From: Trichosphaerium sp. ATCC 40318
Lineage: Eukaryota; Discosea; Flabellinia; Trichosidae
DNA: 64,000 nt
NCBI GenBank assembly: GCA_038496445.1
Contig: JALMLS010000353.1
Coordinates: forward strand, 310,001 to 374,000
Reading direction: 5' to 3'
In this document: one piece after another, positions 1 through 12,586 of the stretch
How the letters are laid out: every line of letters begins with the position of its first letter
How positions within the stretch are numbered: position 1 is the first letter of the stretch
The notes under the pieces: model-generated
Told to the model about the DNA's origin: nothing
Database searches by the model: none
What the model saw: only the letters and a program-made list of their open reading frames with translations
Position numbers and translations under genes: made by a program

Positions 1-228
1 TGCCTTGTCCGGTTATAGGACGTTGTATCATGGATGTGCTTAGCAAATAATAGTAATAAACCGTTAAATAGTTAAGCGCAAAGAGTACCAAATTGGATAG
101 CCCTTGTAGATCCCTATGATCTCCCGGCTTGACATCGAGAGTCATTGCTGAGCGTCAGCCGAGTAAAGGTCAACATAATTTCAAATAATACTGAGTGCCA
201 AAAAGTAAAAACAGTACATCACATAAAA

Positions 229-1308
229 ATGGCATCAGGTGGAGGGATCAGAGGCTTGTTTAAATCTATTGCTGACTGGTTTCGTTCTTTGTTTTGGAAG
301 CAGGAGATGGAATTGACGCTTGTCGGGCTACAAAACTCGGGTAAAACAACACTAGTTAATGTCATCGCCGTACGTGCTTTTTACAACTTTATTTACGCGA
401 TCGCGTTCTAAACAAGTTAAATTAACTACAAACGCTGTAAAAAATCAATTGATGAAGGGCACATTAATTTACGACCACTTTTAGTCCGGCCAGTTTAATG
501 AGGACATGATCCCTACAGTTGGCTTTAATATGAAGAAAATAACAAAAGGAAGCGTGACCATCAAGCTATGGGACATCGGTGGCCAACCACGCTTCAGAAG
601 TATGTGGGAGCGTTACTGTCGCGGTGTAAATGCAATAGTGTGCGTGTCGCTGTTTTGGCACTGTGTATTAGTATTCTTTTTAAGAAAGTTAATTTTAAAC
701 ACTATCCTACGCTACAACCATACTCTACAACCTAATGGAGAAATTTCTGACCACTTTTGCAAATGTATTCTCAAAAATCACGAAACGAACCAAAAAAAAC
801 TTTTGTCGGATTTTTGATTTCATTTTCTTTTTGGATGATTTTTTGACTAAATGACTTACTTTTATTTTTTTTTTAGATTCGTTGTTGATGCAGCAGATCA
901 CGAGAAATTTGATCAAGCAAAGAAAGAACTATCAGAGCTACTTACAAAGCAACCTTTAGCTGGTATTCCTCTACTTGTTTTGGGTAACAAGAACGACCTC
1001 CCAGAATCTGTTGGTGCAAAAGAATTAATTGACAAATTGTACGTTGTTCCTACTACTGTAGTATGAAAGCATGGCTTTTAATCCTTTTTTAATTTTTAAA
1101 TCAGCGCGTAGTGTCACTCTACAAAAAACCCAAAACACGCTTTACATGCGCCCTGTACTAGGTTTGATGCTTATACGATTTTTTTAGAGCATTAGAATCA
1201 ATTGATGACGGTCGTGAAGTCTGCTGTTACTCAATTTCGGCCAAAAATAACGTTAACATTGACATTACGTTGGATTGGCTCATTAAGCATGCCAACCAGA
1301 CTAATTAA
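229..1308 (+). CDS. ARL8: ARL8 small GTPase (Arf-like 8)
   Basis: Arf-family GTPase that in known systems binds lysosomes or vacuoles and recruits motor and tethering partners. Four exons (229-369, 485-639, 877-1038, 1188-1308) join into 192 residues, the normal family length. The N-terminus is an amphipathic helix ([11 protein letters not shown]) rather than a myristoylation signal, as expected for ARL8. The P-loop GLQNSGKT is near residue 25, then IPTVGFNM (switch I), [20 protein letters not shown] (switch II), the NKND base-binding motif and an SAK motif near the C-terminus. Donors are GTACGT, GTGCGT and GTACGT. The ATG at 229 is chosen because the conserved helix follows it at once; the frame is also open upstream to 145. 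The family call rests on the whole-length match and is secure; splice ends are good to within a few bases. Confidence 0.93.
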
Positions 1309-1477
1309 TCAAGTTTTTACTTGATTGCAACTTGTTGGTGTAAAAACCTTGTAAAGAAACGTGCTCGAGAGAGTTTTTCCCATTTCTGGGCGTCATTTTG
1401 GTCAATCAATGTCTGACCAGACCCATTTTCGTAAAATTTTTAGTAAACAGGAGGTTATCCTTGATGTTGTTTATAGT

Positions 1478-4023
1478 ATGAATACATTTATGCTCGCTTT
1501 AACGTTTTTGGTCGCTTTTGTATGGATTGGGAGCTGTTGCGCTTATGATCCTTCAATTCAACCCCAATGGAAAATATATGGCCAAGGCATGTACTGCGTG
1601 CGTCGGGTTTTACTTACACATGTTTTTAGGGCCTATTCTGGAACTTGTTAACAAATTCCGCTTATTTAACGTACTTTAACCTAAAAATGATAATTTAGCT
1701 AAATTTAACCTCGTACGCAGGATTCGAAGACATTTGTAGATTTACCCATGACAGGTACATGAGATGGAGCATACTTTCTTTCTTACAAAGAACAAGCGCC
1801 TCCTGCAACTATATTGGAGGCTTTTGAAGCCCTTGGTCCTAATATAACCAAGGTATTAAGCAGAATTGTACCATGAAATGTTAACGAACTTTTTACTAGC
1901 CTCATCTTGAAGCTTTCATAGCTCAATACTTTGGCAATGCTGGATCGGATCTTGTTCCTTGGACACCATCTGATTGGATACAAAATCCCGAATTCCTTGA
2001 TGACGTACATGACGCAAATGTACGCAAAGGCGATTGTTCTTTTTCTGTTAAAGTTGTTTAAAGTGCAAGAAGTTTGGGTCTGATATAAACGAGTTGTGGA
2101 AAGTTCTTGGCAGGAGAGTATCTGATAATGTTATAGAGAACCCTTCTTGGTATAGTTTATTACCTCTAAAGCATCCCTTTATTGTACCAGGTGGTAGGTT
2201 TCGCGAGTTTTACTACGTGCGTGATTTCAACTTAGTACAAAAATTAAAGAAAAAAATTAGTGGGACACATATTGGATTGTTAGAGGTCTCCTTGTATCTG
2301 ATATGACGGATACAGTAAAGTCAATTATCCTCAATTTTATTTCTATGGTAAATAATTATGGCTTTATCCCTAATGGTAGTAGAATCTACTACTTGAATAG
2401 GTACCATCCAACTCTTTATTTTTACGTTTTTTTCATTGACAGGTTTTTACTCTAGGAGTCAGCCTCCTGTATTGTCAATGATTGTAAGAGCATACTTAGA
2501 TGTCAGTGGTGATGAAGATATACTCGATGTAGCAATACCTGCTTTAGAGAGGGAGTATGCCTTTTGGATGTCATCTAAGCGTCTGGTTGAGATGCCGCAA
2601 GGTGGTGCTCTGAATAGGTTTTATGTTGAACTTGATTATCCAAGACCAGAGTCCTTCCGTGAAGATACAGAAATTGGTCAGTTAGAGTGGGTTTTTAACA
2701 CTATTGACTTGATACTTTAGTTGCTAATTTGAAACAAAACCAAAAGATTAAGCTTTGGAGCAATCTCGCAACAGCTGCTGAAACTGGTTGGGTACGCTAT
2801 TTGTTTGATTGTATACACTAAGTTAAACTCACTGCAGGATTTCAGTACAAGGTGGTTTGGTGGCAATGACTTAGCATCAACGAATACAACAAATGTTATT
2901 CAGGTTGACTTAAGTACGTATCCTACAAGATTAGAATATTAATGCTATAAGATGTGTTTATGCACAAGATGGAGCAAAATATAGCGTACTTATACAGTCG
3001 CCAAAACAAACCAGCGAATGAAAAAATCTATCTTGACAAAGCACATCAGCGTTGTGAAGCGATCACACGCTATCTATGGGCACGTGACTATCACGTGATT
3101 TCAAAAAAAAAAACCACCTTCGCACTGCTTGTGTAACAATCATTCTAGAACCCTGAGAAGAAACAATGGTTTGATTGGTTTGTGGGGACAGCTGAAAAGA
3201 GGTAGAGTTCCCAATACCCACTTTGTTTTCTAAACTAATGCGGTTATGTTTGTAGCAACAAAGTTTATCCCTCTAATTTCTTCCCTCTTTGGAGTGGTTG
3301 CTTTAACAAGGCACAAAGCGATGAACTGACAAACGCTCTAATTAAGTCAAATTTACTTCAACCGGGTGGTGTACCTGCATCTCTTGTCGATTCTGGACAG
3401 CAATGGGATAGGTTAGTGTTCAATATATTTTTTTGATCTTCTTTATACTTTTGTTTCGCCTTGTTTCTGTTTGTCTTGTGTTACTGTTTTTGTCAAACTT
3501 ATTGCTTGTAGTCCAAACGCATGGGCACCATTACAGCATATCATAGTAGAAAGTCTTGAAGCTTTAAAAACCGAAACATCCATTCAGCTTGCTAAAGAAC
3601 TAGCACAACGTTGGATAAATTCTAATTATATTGCATTTAAACGTGACGGATACATGCACGAAAAATACAACTCAAAAGAACCTGGCAAAGCAGGCACAGG
3701 TAACTTGTTTTTTTTCTCTTTTTTTTTTTTGTTTGTTTTTCAGCCCTACTCCACATGCTCATGTTTATGTACTTGTTGGTTGTTACCCTCTTTTTTTGTT
3801 ATTATGAACTATCTACAATCTTTATGATATTGAAAGTCTACATACAGACGAGATAGTTCACGTAGAAGTGTAGTCATTTGCAACAAGTTTTCTCATGTTT
3901 TTTTTTCATGTTTGTGTAGGCGGAGAATACACACCACAAGTTGGATTTGGATGGACTAATGGGTTAGCGCTTACATTCTTGAAGGAATACGGATCTCTAT
4001 TGAAGTGTTTTGTGCCACAGTAA
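1478..4023 (+). CDS. Trehalase, GH37 family, secreted or vacuolar
   Basis: Hydrolyses trehalose to two glucose units. The ATG at 1478 starts a signal-peptide-like stretch (MNTFMLALTFLVAFVWIGSC). About fourteen exons restore the family landmarks in order: GPILELVNKF, DSKTFVDLPMT, signature 1 PGGRFREFYYWDTYW, NRSQPPVLSMI, PRPESFREDTEI, AAETGWDFSTRWF, VDLNVFMHKME, signature 2 QWDSPNAWAPLQH and GGEYTPQVGFGWTNG near the end. The first intron (1587-1629) needs a GC donor to keep the YGQGPILE frame. The join near 3080-3160 is uncertain: a GT donor adds residues ARDYH, a GC donor at 3080 would not. The stop is at 4021. Secretion suggests an acid/periplasmic type rather than the cytosolic neutral enzyme, but that is an inference from the signal peptide only. 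Confidence 0.93.
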
Positions 4024-5433
4024 TAAAATTTGTATGTACCTTTGGGTCCTTGTACGTCATTGCCACGCGTGGACAAATCATTTTAACGCAAGTCATCACA
4101 GCTTCGTTCCAATCTACAGAACAAGCATAAGTTATCTAGTTGCTTACACCGTCATACTCATCTGTTTTTTTTCAAAACGTGCGAAACCTTCATTATTAGC
4201 ATTGGTGCGCGTAGGCGTTTCTCTCTGTCACTAATTTGTTTGTTAATAAAAAGTACTTTCATCTCGATATTTCTAACACTCTTTCATTAGATAGCATTTA
4301 GCGTTTTTTACGCACTCACATAACAACCCAGCAAGATTTTACCAACTTTTCGCTGATGCCAATCAACAGCAATAGCCAATATGTTTGAGACGCTAACTTT
4401 CCTATGTTCCTTGCTAAAACCACAATATTTTTGAGTACCAGAGTAAACTGCTTTTAAGGCAACACCCTGGCTTCAATATCAAGTCCTACAGTGCAGGCGG
4501 GGGAAGTAACGGTTTGCATTAGATAGGCATTAGTTACTAAATAGTAGTAAGTTCTGAGAAAACAGGCACTAGACCATGATCCTGGGCGACAGGCATGGAC
4601 AAAGTCCTATTAATGTGTGCAGGATAAAAGAAATCCAGCACAAATAGGCAAAGTCCTATAATGTGCAGGATAAAAGAAATCCAGCACATATAGGCAAAGT
4701 CCTAATAATGCGCAGGATAAAAGAAATCCAGCACATATTGTAGGCAAAGCTGGTCTTCTACGTAGAAAGGGAACTTCGGGCTAAGCACTAGGCGGCACGA
4801 ACTCCTGGAAGGCCATTATAGCTTTTGGTTTTATTCACAGATAAGGTATTGAACGTAAAAAAGAAACATGCACAGAAAAGAGTTGGACAAGTACATTATT
4901 TTTATGCAAGTCACCATTGTTTGGTTCCAGTTAGTTGGTTATGCAGACAATACTGCCGCGCGAACAGCATACGGCATTGCTCGCCAATTAGTAGAAGCTT
5001 TCACGTGCAGTTAACAATTCACGCGTGCGCTTGTTCTCTTCACTTTATTATTGAGTTCTTGGGCAGTTGAAGGAAAACATCTTTCTCGCTGGCGACGATT
5101 TTTGTCACAATAATACACTTGTACTTAGATTAATAAAGCAGACTTAACTTAAAACTCGTACCTCGCACCTTCTTGTCGTGACAATTTTTATTGTTTTTTT
5201 TGGGTTTGCAGTAATTCGAAAGACTCTTTGTTTTATCTCAAAATAGAATGTCAGGTATTTGTTTTATTGTGTACAAGGAGTATGTATTACGTAGTTTTAA
5301 GCAAATTTAGCACGTGACACATGCTGGTATTTAAAGTGTGCGCTTAACTTCGAAACAAAAGAAAAAAACAACTTCTTCCCAACATTAATAAACCCAACTC
5401 GCGATATCATACGGAGTATCCATACGCATTAAA
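4024..5433. other. Spacer with tandem repeat and two related short blocks
   Basis: No intact gene is recognised over 1.4 kb. It holds a tandem repeat (4601-4746) and two diverged related blocks. Near 4062-4125 and 4878-4930 both strings read as GGACAA followed by a CAAGTC A-C-A/C core and TTGGTTCCA or TCGTTCCA. In the second block one frame stays open to a stop at about 5009 (ends GIARQLVEAFTCS); the first block breaks after a few codons. Each could be a remnant of a 3' exon of the same unknown gene. The last 150 bases before 5434 are the likely promoter and 5' UTR of the LRR gene and contain a CACGTG at about 5311. Confidence 0.4.
4601..4746. repeat. Three-copy tandem repeat, unit about 46-50 bp
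   Basis: The core AAAGTCCTA...AGGATAAAAGAAATCCAGCACA begins at about 4601, 4650 and 4696, with a partial fourth copy starting at 4746 (TAGGCAAAG). Spacing is 49, 46 and 50 bases. Copies differ by a few substitutions and by the length of the ATAATG segment. The unit is not a codon multiple and no frame crosses it. Confidence 0.85.
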
Positions 5434-6507
5434 ATGACCTCCTATTATATAAAAGAAGATAATAACGCTCCAAACACAAAAAGACATCCACATGACCCAA
5501 ACGTTTTACCAAACGAAACGAACCTATTCTCTTTACCTTTTGAAGTAATTTGCGTTATACTAAATGTTCTCAATGAAGACCCAGATCGTCTCTCTTCCGC
5601 ACAGAGCTGTAAACTACTTTATAAGGCTATTCATAAAGATGTTGGTTATATAAAAATATTCGTACGAAAACAAGAGGACGCAGAAAAGATTACAGAGCAC
5701 GTGGGTATTTTACGTCATACTGAAATTATAATAGAAAAAAAATGTAATCTACGTCTTTTTAAAGGCGTCAAAGACATCAATGTCAAAAAAATATCAAGTC
5801 ACGTGACAGATGATAGTATTATATCACTTGCCGGCGTAAGATCGATAAATCTAAACAAATGCAAAAGAATCACAAATAGAGGTTTAACGGCGCTAGCTGG
5901 AGTTCATACTATAAAACTACGCGATTGTAAACACGTTGGAGATGACGGTATAAAAGCTCTAGCAGGAGTACATACGATCGACTTGCGATGTACCTACGTG
6001 ACAGACAAGGGTATAATACCATTATCTGGCGTACATCAGATCGATCTATACGGATGCGACAGTATAACAGACAAAGGAGTAAAAGCGCTAAAAGGAGTAC
6101 ATACGATAAATCTAGGGGAATGTAGTCAAGTCACCGATGACGGGATTAAAGCGCTATCAGGCGTTTACAGCATTGATCTTACTTCTAATACTAATGTAAC
6201 GGACTACGGCATTATGGCTCTATCAGGTGTTCATACAATGACGTTGAGCGGTTGCGGAAGAGTTACGGATAGAGGTATAAAAGCATTAAAAGGAGTTCAT
6301 ACTATTTTCTTGTCTGATTCTCAGGTGACCGATGAAGGATTGAAAGCTCTTGCTGGTATTCATACAATATACTTGGATGGGTGTAATCGTATTACCGATG
6401 AAGGAGTAAAAGCATTAAAAGGCGTTCATCAAATCGCTTTGAATGGATGCCGAAATATCACTGAATACGGACTTAAGGCGCTCGTTGGTGCTTATATAAG
6501 TAACTGA
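5434..6507 (+). CDS. Intronless F-box-like leucine-rich repeat protein
   Basis: A single uninterrupted frame of 357 residues. Residues about 30-68 (LPFEVICVILNVLNEDPDRL and what follows) look like an F-box, the Skp1-binding module of SCF ubiquitin ligases. From about residue 105 to the end there are eleven repeats of 21-22 residues with the pattern GVHTIxLxxCxxVTDxGIKAL, a short cysteine-containing LRR type. The repeats are close to each other in sequence, suggesting recent internal duplication or homogenisation. There are no introns although all the confidently identified conserved genes nearby have many. Repeats of exactly this GVHTI...ITD.G style are common in amoeba giant viruses, so viral exchange is a possible origin (inference). 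Substrate unknown. Confidence 0.85.
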   Translation: MTSYYIKEDNNAPNTKRHPHDPNVLPNETNLFSLPFEVICVILNVLNEDPDRLSSAQSCKLLYKAIHKDVGYIKIFVRKQEDAEKITEHVGILRHTEIIIEKKCNLRLFKGVKDINVKKISSHVTDDSIISLAGVRSINLNKCKRITNRGLTALAGVHTIKLRDCKHVGDDGIKALAGVHTIDLRCTYVTDKGIIPLSGVHQIDLYGCDSITDKGVKALKGVHTINLGECSQVTDDGIKALSGVYSIDLTSNTNVTDYGIMALSGVHTMTLSGCGRVTDRGIKALKGVHTIFLSDSQVTDEGLKALAGIHTIYLDGCNRITDEGVKALKGVHQIALNGCRNITEYGLKALVGAYISN

Positions 6508-6810
6508 GAGTTGTGTATAACACTTGGGTATGTATATCGGTTGGTACCAAGGAATAATGGGTAGTGTACAAATGATATAATGGTGTTAATGAGCTGAAGA
6601 TAAATAAATGACATATTACTTTTTATTTTCGCGTTTTTTTCTTTCAATCGTTCGGAAAATTTTTGTCTCTTTGGCAACATGAGACCTGTAACTAAATTTA
6701 TGTGTTGAGGTAATAGTACGAATGGTATTTTATTTAGTCATTTGGTTATTATGGGATTTTTCACGGTAGGACTTCAATGCCTTTTTTGTGTTTTTTTATT
6801 GTGAGTGACT
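6508..6810. other. Convergent 3' spacer
   Basis: About 300 bases between the LRR stop and the PEPCK stop, the two genes facing each other. AT-rich, with AATAAA-like stretches on both strands (for example near 6603) that would suit polyadenylation. No coding signal seen. Confidence 0.5.
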
Positions 6811-9307
6811 TTATTCTACCTTTGGGCCAGCCTCTACTATCTCCTTTGATGCAAGAGATTCATACTGAGCAAAATTCTTTGCGAATAAACTGCCAAGATG
6901 CTTTACTTTTTCGTCATACTCTTTCTTATCAGCCCAAGTATCTCTTAAAAAGGACTTGCGTTAGATTTTCTTCAAAACAAAGAAAAAAAAAAGTGATACC
7001 TTGGGTTTAGAATATCACTTGGGACGTTCTTAGCAGCCAATGGGTATTTGAGATTAAATACATCCATCGTAGCATATTTAGCTTCTTTCAAAGAGCCGTC
7101 ATGAATAGCATCAATGATAGCACGTGTATATTTGAGTTTGCATCTACTCCCTACTCCGTAAGCTCCGCCAGTCCAGCCAGTATTGACCTAAGTGTCACAG
7201 TAAGACTTGACAGGCGCCTGTATTTTTATTTGTATTTCTGGAAACGTACCAACCATACAGAGGCGTTATGTTTCTTAACGTTAGCGGCGAGGAGTTCAGC
7301 GTATCTCGTTGGATGCCATACCATAAAAGGAGAACCGAAACATGGTGAGAATGTAGCTTGTGGCTCAACAACACCGTCCTATTAGCTTTAGTTGGCAAGT
7401 GGAAACATTGTCTTCTAAATACCTCAGTTCCCGCAACCTTTGCTGTGTATCCAGCTATAAAATGGTACATCGCTTGTTCTGGCGTCATCTTAGAAACTGG
7501 AGGGAGTACACCGAAGGCATCACATGTGAGCATTATGACGTTGTTTGGGTGTCCACACATTGCAGGAATCTAATTGTTACGTTATTTCGAGAAGTCGCTG
7601 GATGCTGTCTGAATTACTTACCACTGAGTTTGGAATGTGTTCTAGCGGATAGGATACTCTTGTATTTTGTGTGATAGAGCAATCTGTAAAATCAACTTGT
7701 CGTGTCTCTTCCTTGACAACAACATTCTAAATGATTCCTTTAATTTTCTCATTTTTTGGTTGTTTTAAAAACTGCTTTATTCCGAAAAGTACTTACCTCT
7801 AGGCAAGCGCCGAATTTTATAGCATCATATATTTCTGGCTCGTGCTCTCTTTCAAGGTCAATACATTTCGCATAGCATCCACCTAAGTAAGTTTGAGTGC
7901 TAAAAAAAGAAGGATATTCGTTTTGCTTTTGATGCTTACCTTCAACGTTAAATATACCATTTTCAGTCCAGCAATGTTCGTCATCACCAATCAAAGCCCT
8001 ACCAGGATCTGTAGAGAGTGTGGTCTTACCAGTTCCAGATAATCCGAAAAAGATTGAAATCTACAAAAAAACTAATATTAGCTTTGTCATTCGGTGTCTT
8101 TATGAATATTGTACCGATGAAGGATCTATCTTGCTTATATTACAAGAGCTATGCATAGAAAGAATATCTTTTGTCGGCATGAGATAGTTCATTACAGTGA
8201 ATACGCCTTTTTTCATCTCACCAGCATACCTTAGCAAAAGGTTAGCTCACAAATTCAGATGAATGGTCTCGTACTCTGTTCCAAGTATAACAAGTTCTTT
8301 AGATTTAAAGTTTACATCTACACTAGCATCACTGGTCATGCCTTCAGTATATTTATTTGCGGGAAATTGACCTTAAGGGAGGTGTAAGATCATTATATTA
8401 ACAACTAGTGAAGAATGAATTACCTGCGTTAAAAATGACCCAATCTGGAGTTCCAAAGTTCTTTAGCTGCTCAGCATTTGGCCTTATGAGCATATTATTC
8501 ATAAAGAGCGCATGATAAGCCCTTGTAGTAATGACACGAACTAATTTTAAACTCAGTATTAAGCAACAAAAGAAAACCTTCAACTTCAAATAGTTGTAAA
8601 TAAATATCACGTGCGCACCTTTTATCCTATTTTCTTCGTCCCATCCTACGGAAAATAAACGTTTAGTCCATCTGTGTATGGGAATATGTTCTTGGTAGGT
8701 CAGTACGTACCAGCGAATCCATCGAATACAAATAGTCTTTTTTTAATATTCAAATAGTCTATTGCACGTTCCTTGTTTATCAAAAAAGTGTGGGTGTCTA
8801 GTTTGATATTGACTGGTCCCCACCAAATATCCTTTGTTTCTGGCGTCTCAACAATACTAGTGTTAAAGTAAACAAGCAAGTTATAAATAAAAAATAAAAT
8901 CCGCAAAACCAAGTTACGACTGTCACGTGGAGTTGGTTCACTACATGCTTTTTTTTTCTGAAAAACTGAAAAATTAAATACTAAAAGTTGTACCGTTTAT
9001 CACTTGGACTTCTTCCTGTATGTTTCCCTGATCTCGCTACTAAACCACCTAATAAAAAAACCGTTAGTGACCTATAACATCGCGGAAATGCGTCATTTTA
9101 TGCGTACCGGTGTCCGTTATGATGGAACCTTTTTCGTATTTGAGAGCGTACTTTATAAAGTCGTTTAGAAGATAATTCAATCGTTATCACGTGTACCTCA
9201 TACAGTACAGGTACTGGTGCGTTATGTAGAACTAATTTATTCTCACAGGTAATGTCGTATTTACCGAGATCTATTTGAACGAAAGGATGAGCGTGTTTGT
9301 CTGTCAT
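6811..9307 (-). CDS. PCK1: Phosphoenolpyruvate carboxykinase (ATP-type)
   Basis: Gluconeogenic enzyme converting oxaloacetate and ATP to PEP, CO2 and ADP in the cytosol. About fifteen exons restore the ATP-PEPCK order: [71 protein letters not shown], the kinase-1a loop [58 protein letters not shown] and a C-terminus with [17 protein letters not shown]. The ATG at 9307 gives MTDKHAHPF. The stop is TAA at 6811-6813. All nucleotide- and metal-binding loops are intact, so the enzyme should be active. The closest neighbour upstream is a Zn2-Cys6 factor on the same strand; whether it regulates this gene cannot be told from sequence. Confidence 0.94.
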
Positions 9308-9634
9308 TTGTACTTGTGTTTAACGATTTTGGGATCGTGACTGTGACTTATTAGCCCTAACTTAAACAGATTCCTTGTCTACTACATTCTTAGCATTCAC
9401 AACACCAAGGAAGATAAGAAAGAGTTTTTCCGGAAGTTCAGCGCACAAAGCTAATGGCTTTGATCGCTAATGATATGTCACAAAACTTAACTGCCTGAGT
9501 TGCCTTAAAACCAAGTTTAGTTTTTTTCCGTTTTTAAGCAGAACAGAGATGAGACTTGTTTTAATCGTTTTTATTTACTTTTCATTGGCGCATATTCACC
9601 TTAAAGTCTATACGTCTTATAATAGCACATTCAA
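9308..9634. other. Short upstream region of the PEPCK gene
   Basis: 327 bases between the PEPCK start and the stop of the Zn2-Cys6 gene. It must hold the PEPCK promoter and the 3' end of its neighbour. No CACGTG lies here, although one sits in the first PEPCK intron at about 9190. No other site can be named with confidence. Confidence 0.4.
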
Positions 9635-12586
9635 TCAAATATCAGGAAAATCTAAATCACGAAGAGAGGGTACATGACTCTCATCCGCTACAAAGGAAGT
9701 TCTTCCAGTTACACTTTCTTGATCAAATTTATCAAGTTCGCTCTCGTTTAAATACTCCATATGGCTTGGTACCTCAATAGGAGGGAAGTCTGTTATATCG
9801 GGCATAATAGAAGAACCTGGCATAGGTGAAGAAAGATTTTGTATTTGAGGTAGAGTTAAGTGCGCATGTTGTTGTTCGCCCTCTGTGTTGTATGTGTGTT
9901 CTGACGTGTCTCCAATACGTCTCTTAGAACCACGTTGAGTGGATTCACTAGAATTTAATAATAAAGCTTGTTGAGCTTGTGGTGGCGCTGTTGGTTGTCG
10001 TCCGACTTCAAAAGCTTGCAATAAAGTACCACCAAAAGGAAGAATAACACTGCTTTTAACAACTTTACAATTATCAAGATTAAACCCCATGTGACTTGAC
10101 GCTGAAGAAAAGTCTGTTAATTGTAGGTGGTGGCCATCAGATTGTAGTTTTATAAGCATAACGGCTATCTTCTTTGCTTCCATTATCGCATGTTGAGGCA
10201 GAGCTTGTCTTAGTTCTTGTAGTTTTGGAATAGCTTCAATTCTTTCATTGGTCATGTTGTTTCGGTGTAATTGCATTACACGTTGTAGGACCTTAAAAAA
10301 ACCACCATCAGTAGTGAACTGAAGCTGTAGTATTTTCGGAGTAGCTGCTATGTAAATATGCGAACATACCTTGACTAAAGTAGCAGAGCAATTCCACCTA
10401 TAATAAAAATTAGTACGGAAACGAAGTCGCGTAGGCAGCACAAAAAAATTATTTACCTCCTGCTTAGTCTTTTATTGTACTCCATGCATTGTATAAACTC
10501 ACGTGGGGCATCAATAGCTGCAAATAGCTAAATACAAAATAAGAAAAAAAGTGGTTGTAAAACGTTTTATCTTCAGATAAAATCACGTGTTAGGACGCAA
10601 AAAAAAAACAAAGCGAAAGTAGTGAGTAACTTGAATGATACTCAATGTGTAAGAGAAGAGAGCGTACCTCAAAAAGGACCTTGCAAATATTAGTATCAGT
10701 TAATGAAGTTTTATTGTATTTAAGCATCAGTTCAAGTGTTTCACAAGCTGTCTAAATAGTACACTTATTAGACATATGTATGAACAAACAAATGTACTTT
10801 ATATGCGGCACTCCTGTCTCCACAGATTAAATAAAATTTCGCTTTTGCAGCTATTTTCAATGATTGAACGTGAAAGCTTGTCATTCCTGTTGTCATTGTT
10901 TGTACTTGAGATATTCTAAGCTAGGTTTTTATGTTAATTCTCAAACCGTATCTATCAGGCAGCGACATACTAGAATATTCGTTTTTTGGGATGGTGTCAA
11001 CTCCATCCTTGCGTGTCTTGCGGCATCTACCTTCATAGATGTTGTCAACATTAACAACTCTAGAATTTACATGTCGAACTTGTTTCTTATTTTTTTCGCA
11101 AAATGTCGTTTTGTTGTTACCTTGTGTATAACTTGTGATAGTAAACATTTTGCAAGTATTTCCTTATCAACAAAATCAAGGCTTCTTGCGTCTCCTGTAA
11201 ACAAAAAATATAAAAAATATCAACTACAAGTGTAGTTTTTCACTAAGTACCTGTGCATGACATTAGAATATCACTGCACATCTCCTTTGTAGTATTTATG
11301 AGTGTGTCTCCGCACAGGAACTTTAATTGATGAAAGGTAACGACATGGTGAAGTGACTTTTCACTGCTTGAAGATATACCTACATAAACAAATTAGCAAT
11401 CAAATAATCACGTGTTTGAGTAGGCCTACCATAACTACCTCGACAATTTCTGATTTGTATTCCAGCTAACCTTGTATGATACTGAGACTCTAACAGAGCG
11501 CTGTCACAAAACATCATTAGACCAAGCATTGCATTAGCACCTAAATTTATTATTAGCAAAAACCGTGTTATCGGGGTGTTTTGAGATATGGTTTTAAAGT
11601 GCGCTGCACGACATCCACGCAAAGGTTTTATAAACGAGATTTTTAATCAAAAGGAAGTAACTAGAAGGTTCTACAGAATCGTAACACCCATAGACGTCAT
11701 GTATGGGTACAAGTACTCACCGGCTACGATAGGGTGATTAAGCGTTCGAAGCTGTTCAGCATGCTGTTTTGCAATATTCTCTAATTGTTGTTTATGTACC
11801 GTTTTACCAGATACGTATGCACCAAACGCAGCTGCTGCGTATACTTGAAAGGAATCTGGAGAAACTACAACCAGTTAGTAAATCTGCAAAATACGAAACA
11901 AAAAACAAGAATATAAGATCGTACTTGTACTAAGTGGTGCTCTTGATATATCAGCGGGAATAATTAGTTGTTCCGTGTAGAGCTTATCTACGTAACCGAA
12001 TATAACTGTTGCGTTAATCTACAAAAACAAGTGAGCCATATTTTGCACCGAGTGAGTACGATATCACGATGTGTAAGATTGGTTTTCGAAATGTTTTTTG
12101 TAGTATTGTAGTTTTGTTCCGTAGAGTACCATCTGAACGCCAACGTTCGACCTCGATAATGTGTGCGTTAAAAGAGAGTCATTGGCTTGTGTTCTTTTTA
12201 AAACTTTCAACTCTTCTTCTTGTTGTTTTATCTTTGCTTCAAGCTTTGATATCTTCTCCACGTATTGTGCGCGATAACCTAACAGTTTGTAGGTTGAGGA
12301 AAATTGACGAAAAAGTTTTATTGCTAGGTGAAGTGTGAAGCTGTTTTAAGCTATTATAGTGTTACCTATAGATGGTCCTCGCTTTTTTAGAGCTACGTAT
12401 ATACATTCTGCGTTGTTCTCAGCGCAAGAAAGACAAGGTGACCCTAGAATAGTATTATACAACCTGCAAGGTATATATCAAGCCATTTGACGTACCTCCG
12501 GTACATTTCTCATGGCGTCGTCTACATCTTACACAAGTTTTACTTTTAGCTACCTTACGCTTTTTGGTAGGACGTGCTTCAGTCAT
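9635..12586 (-). CDS. Zn2-Cys6 (fungal-type) transcription factor
   Basis: The ATG at 12586 opens MTEARPTKKRKVAKSKTC. The first two exons (12586-12496 and 12443-12366) together give the six-cysteine cluster CVRCRRRHEKC...CLSCAENNAEC, with spacing C-x2-C-x6-C-x6-C-x2-C-x6-C, followed by a short linker and a Lys/Glu-rich coiled coil (EKISKLEAKIKQQEEELKVL), the usual layout of this DNA-binding family. Further exons (for example ending QHAEQLRTLNHPIVAG and GANAMLGLMMFCDSALLESQ) give a helical middle region, and the last exon runs to TGA at 9635 with a Ser/Pro/Gln-rich acidic tail that could be an activation domain. Zn2-Cys6 factors are overwhelmingly fungal. Target genes are unknown. The middle exon joins are approximate. 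Confidence 0.88.

Noticed and set aside
7101-7674. Plus-strand frames across the PEPCK locus
   Set aside because: They are antisense shadows of PEPCK exons that match the family on the minus strand.
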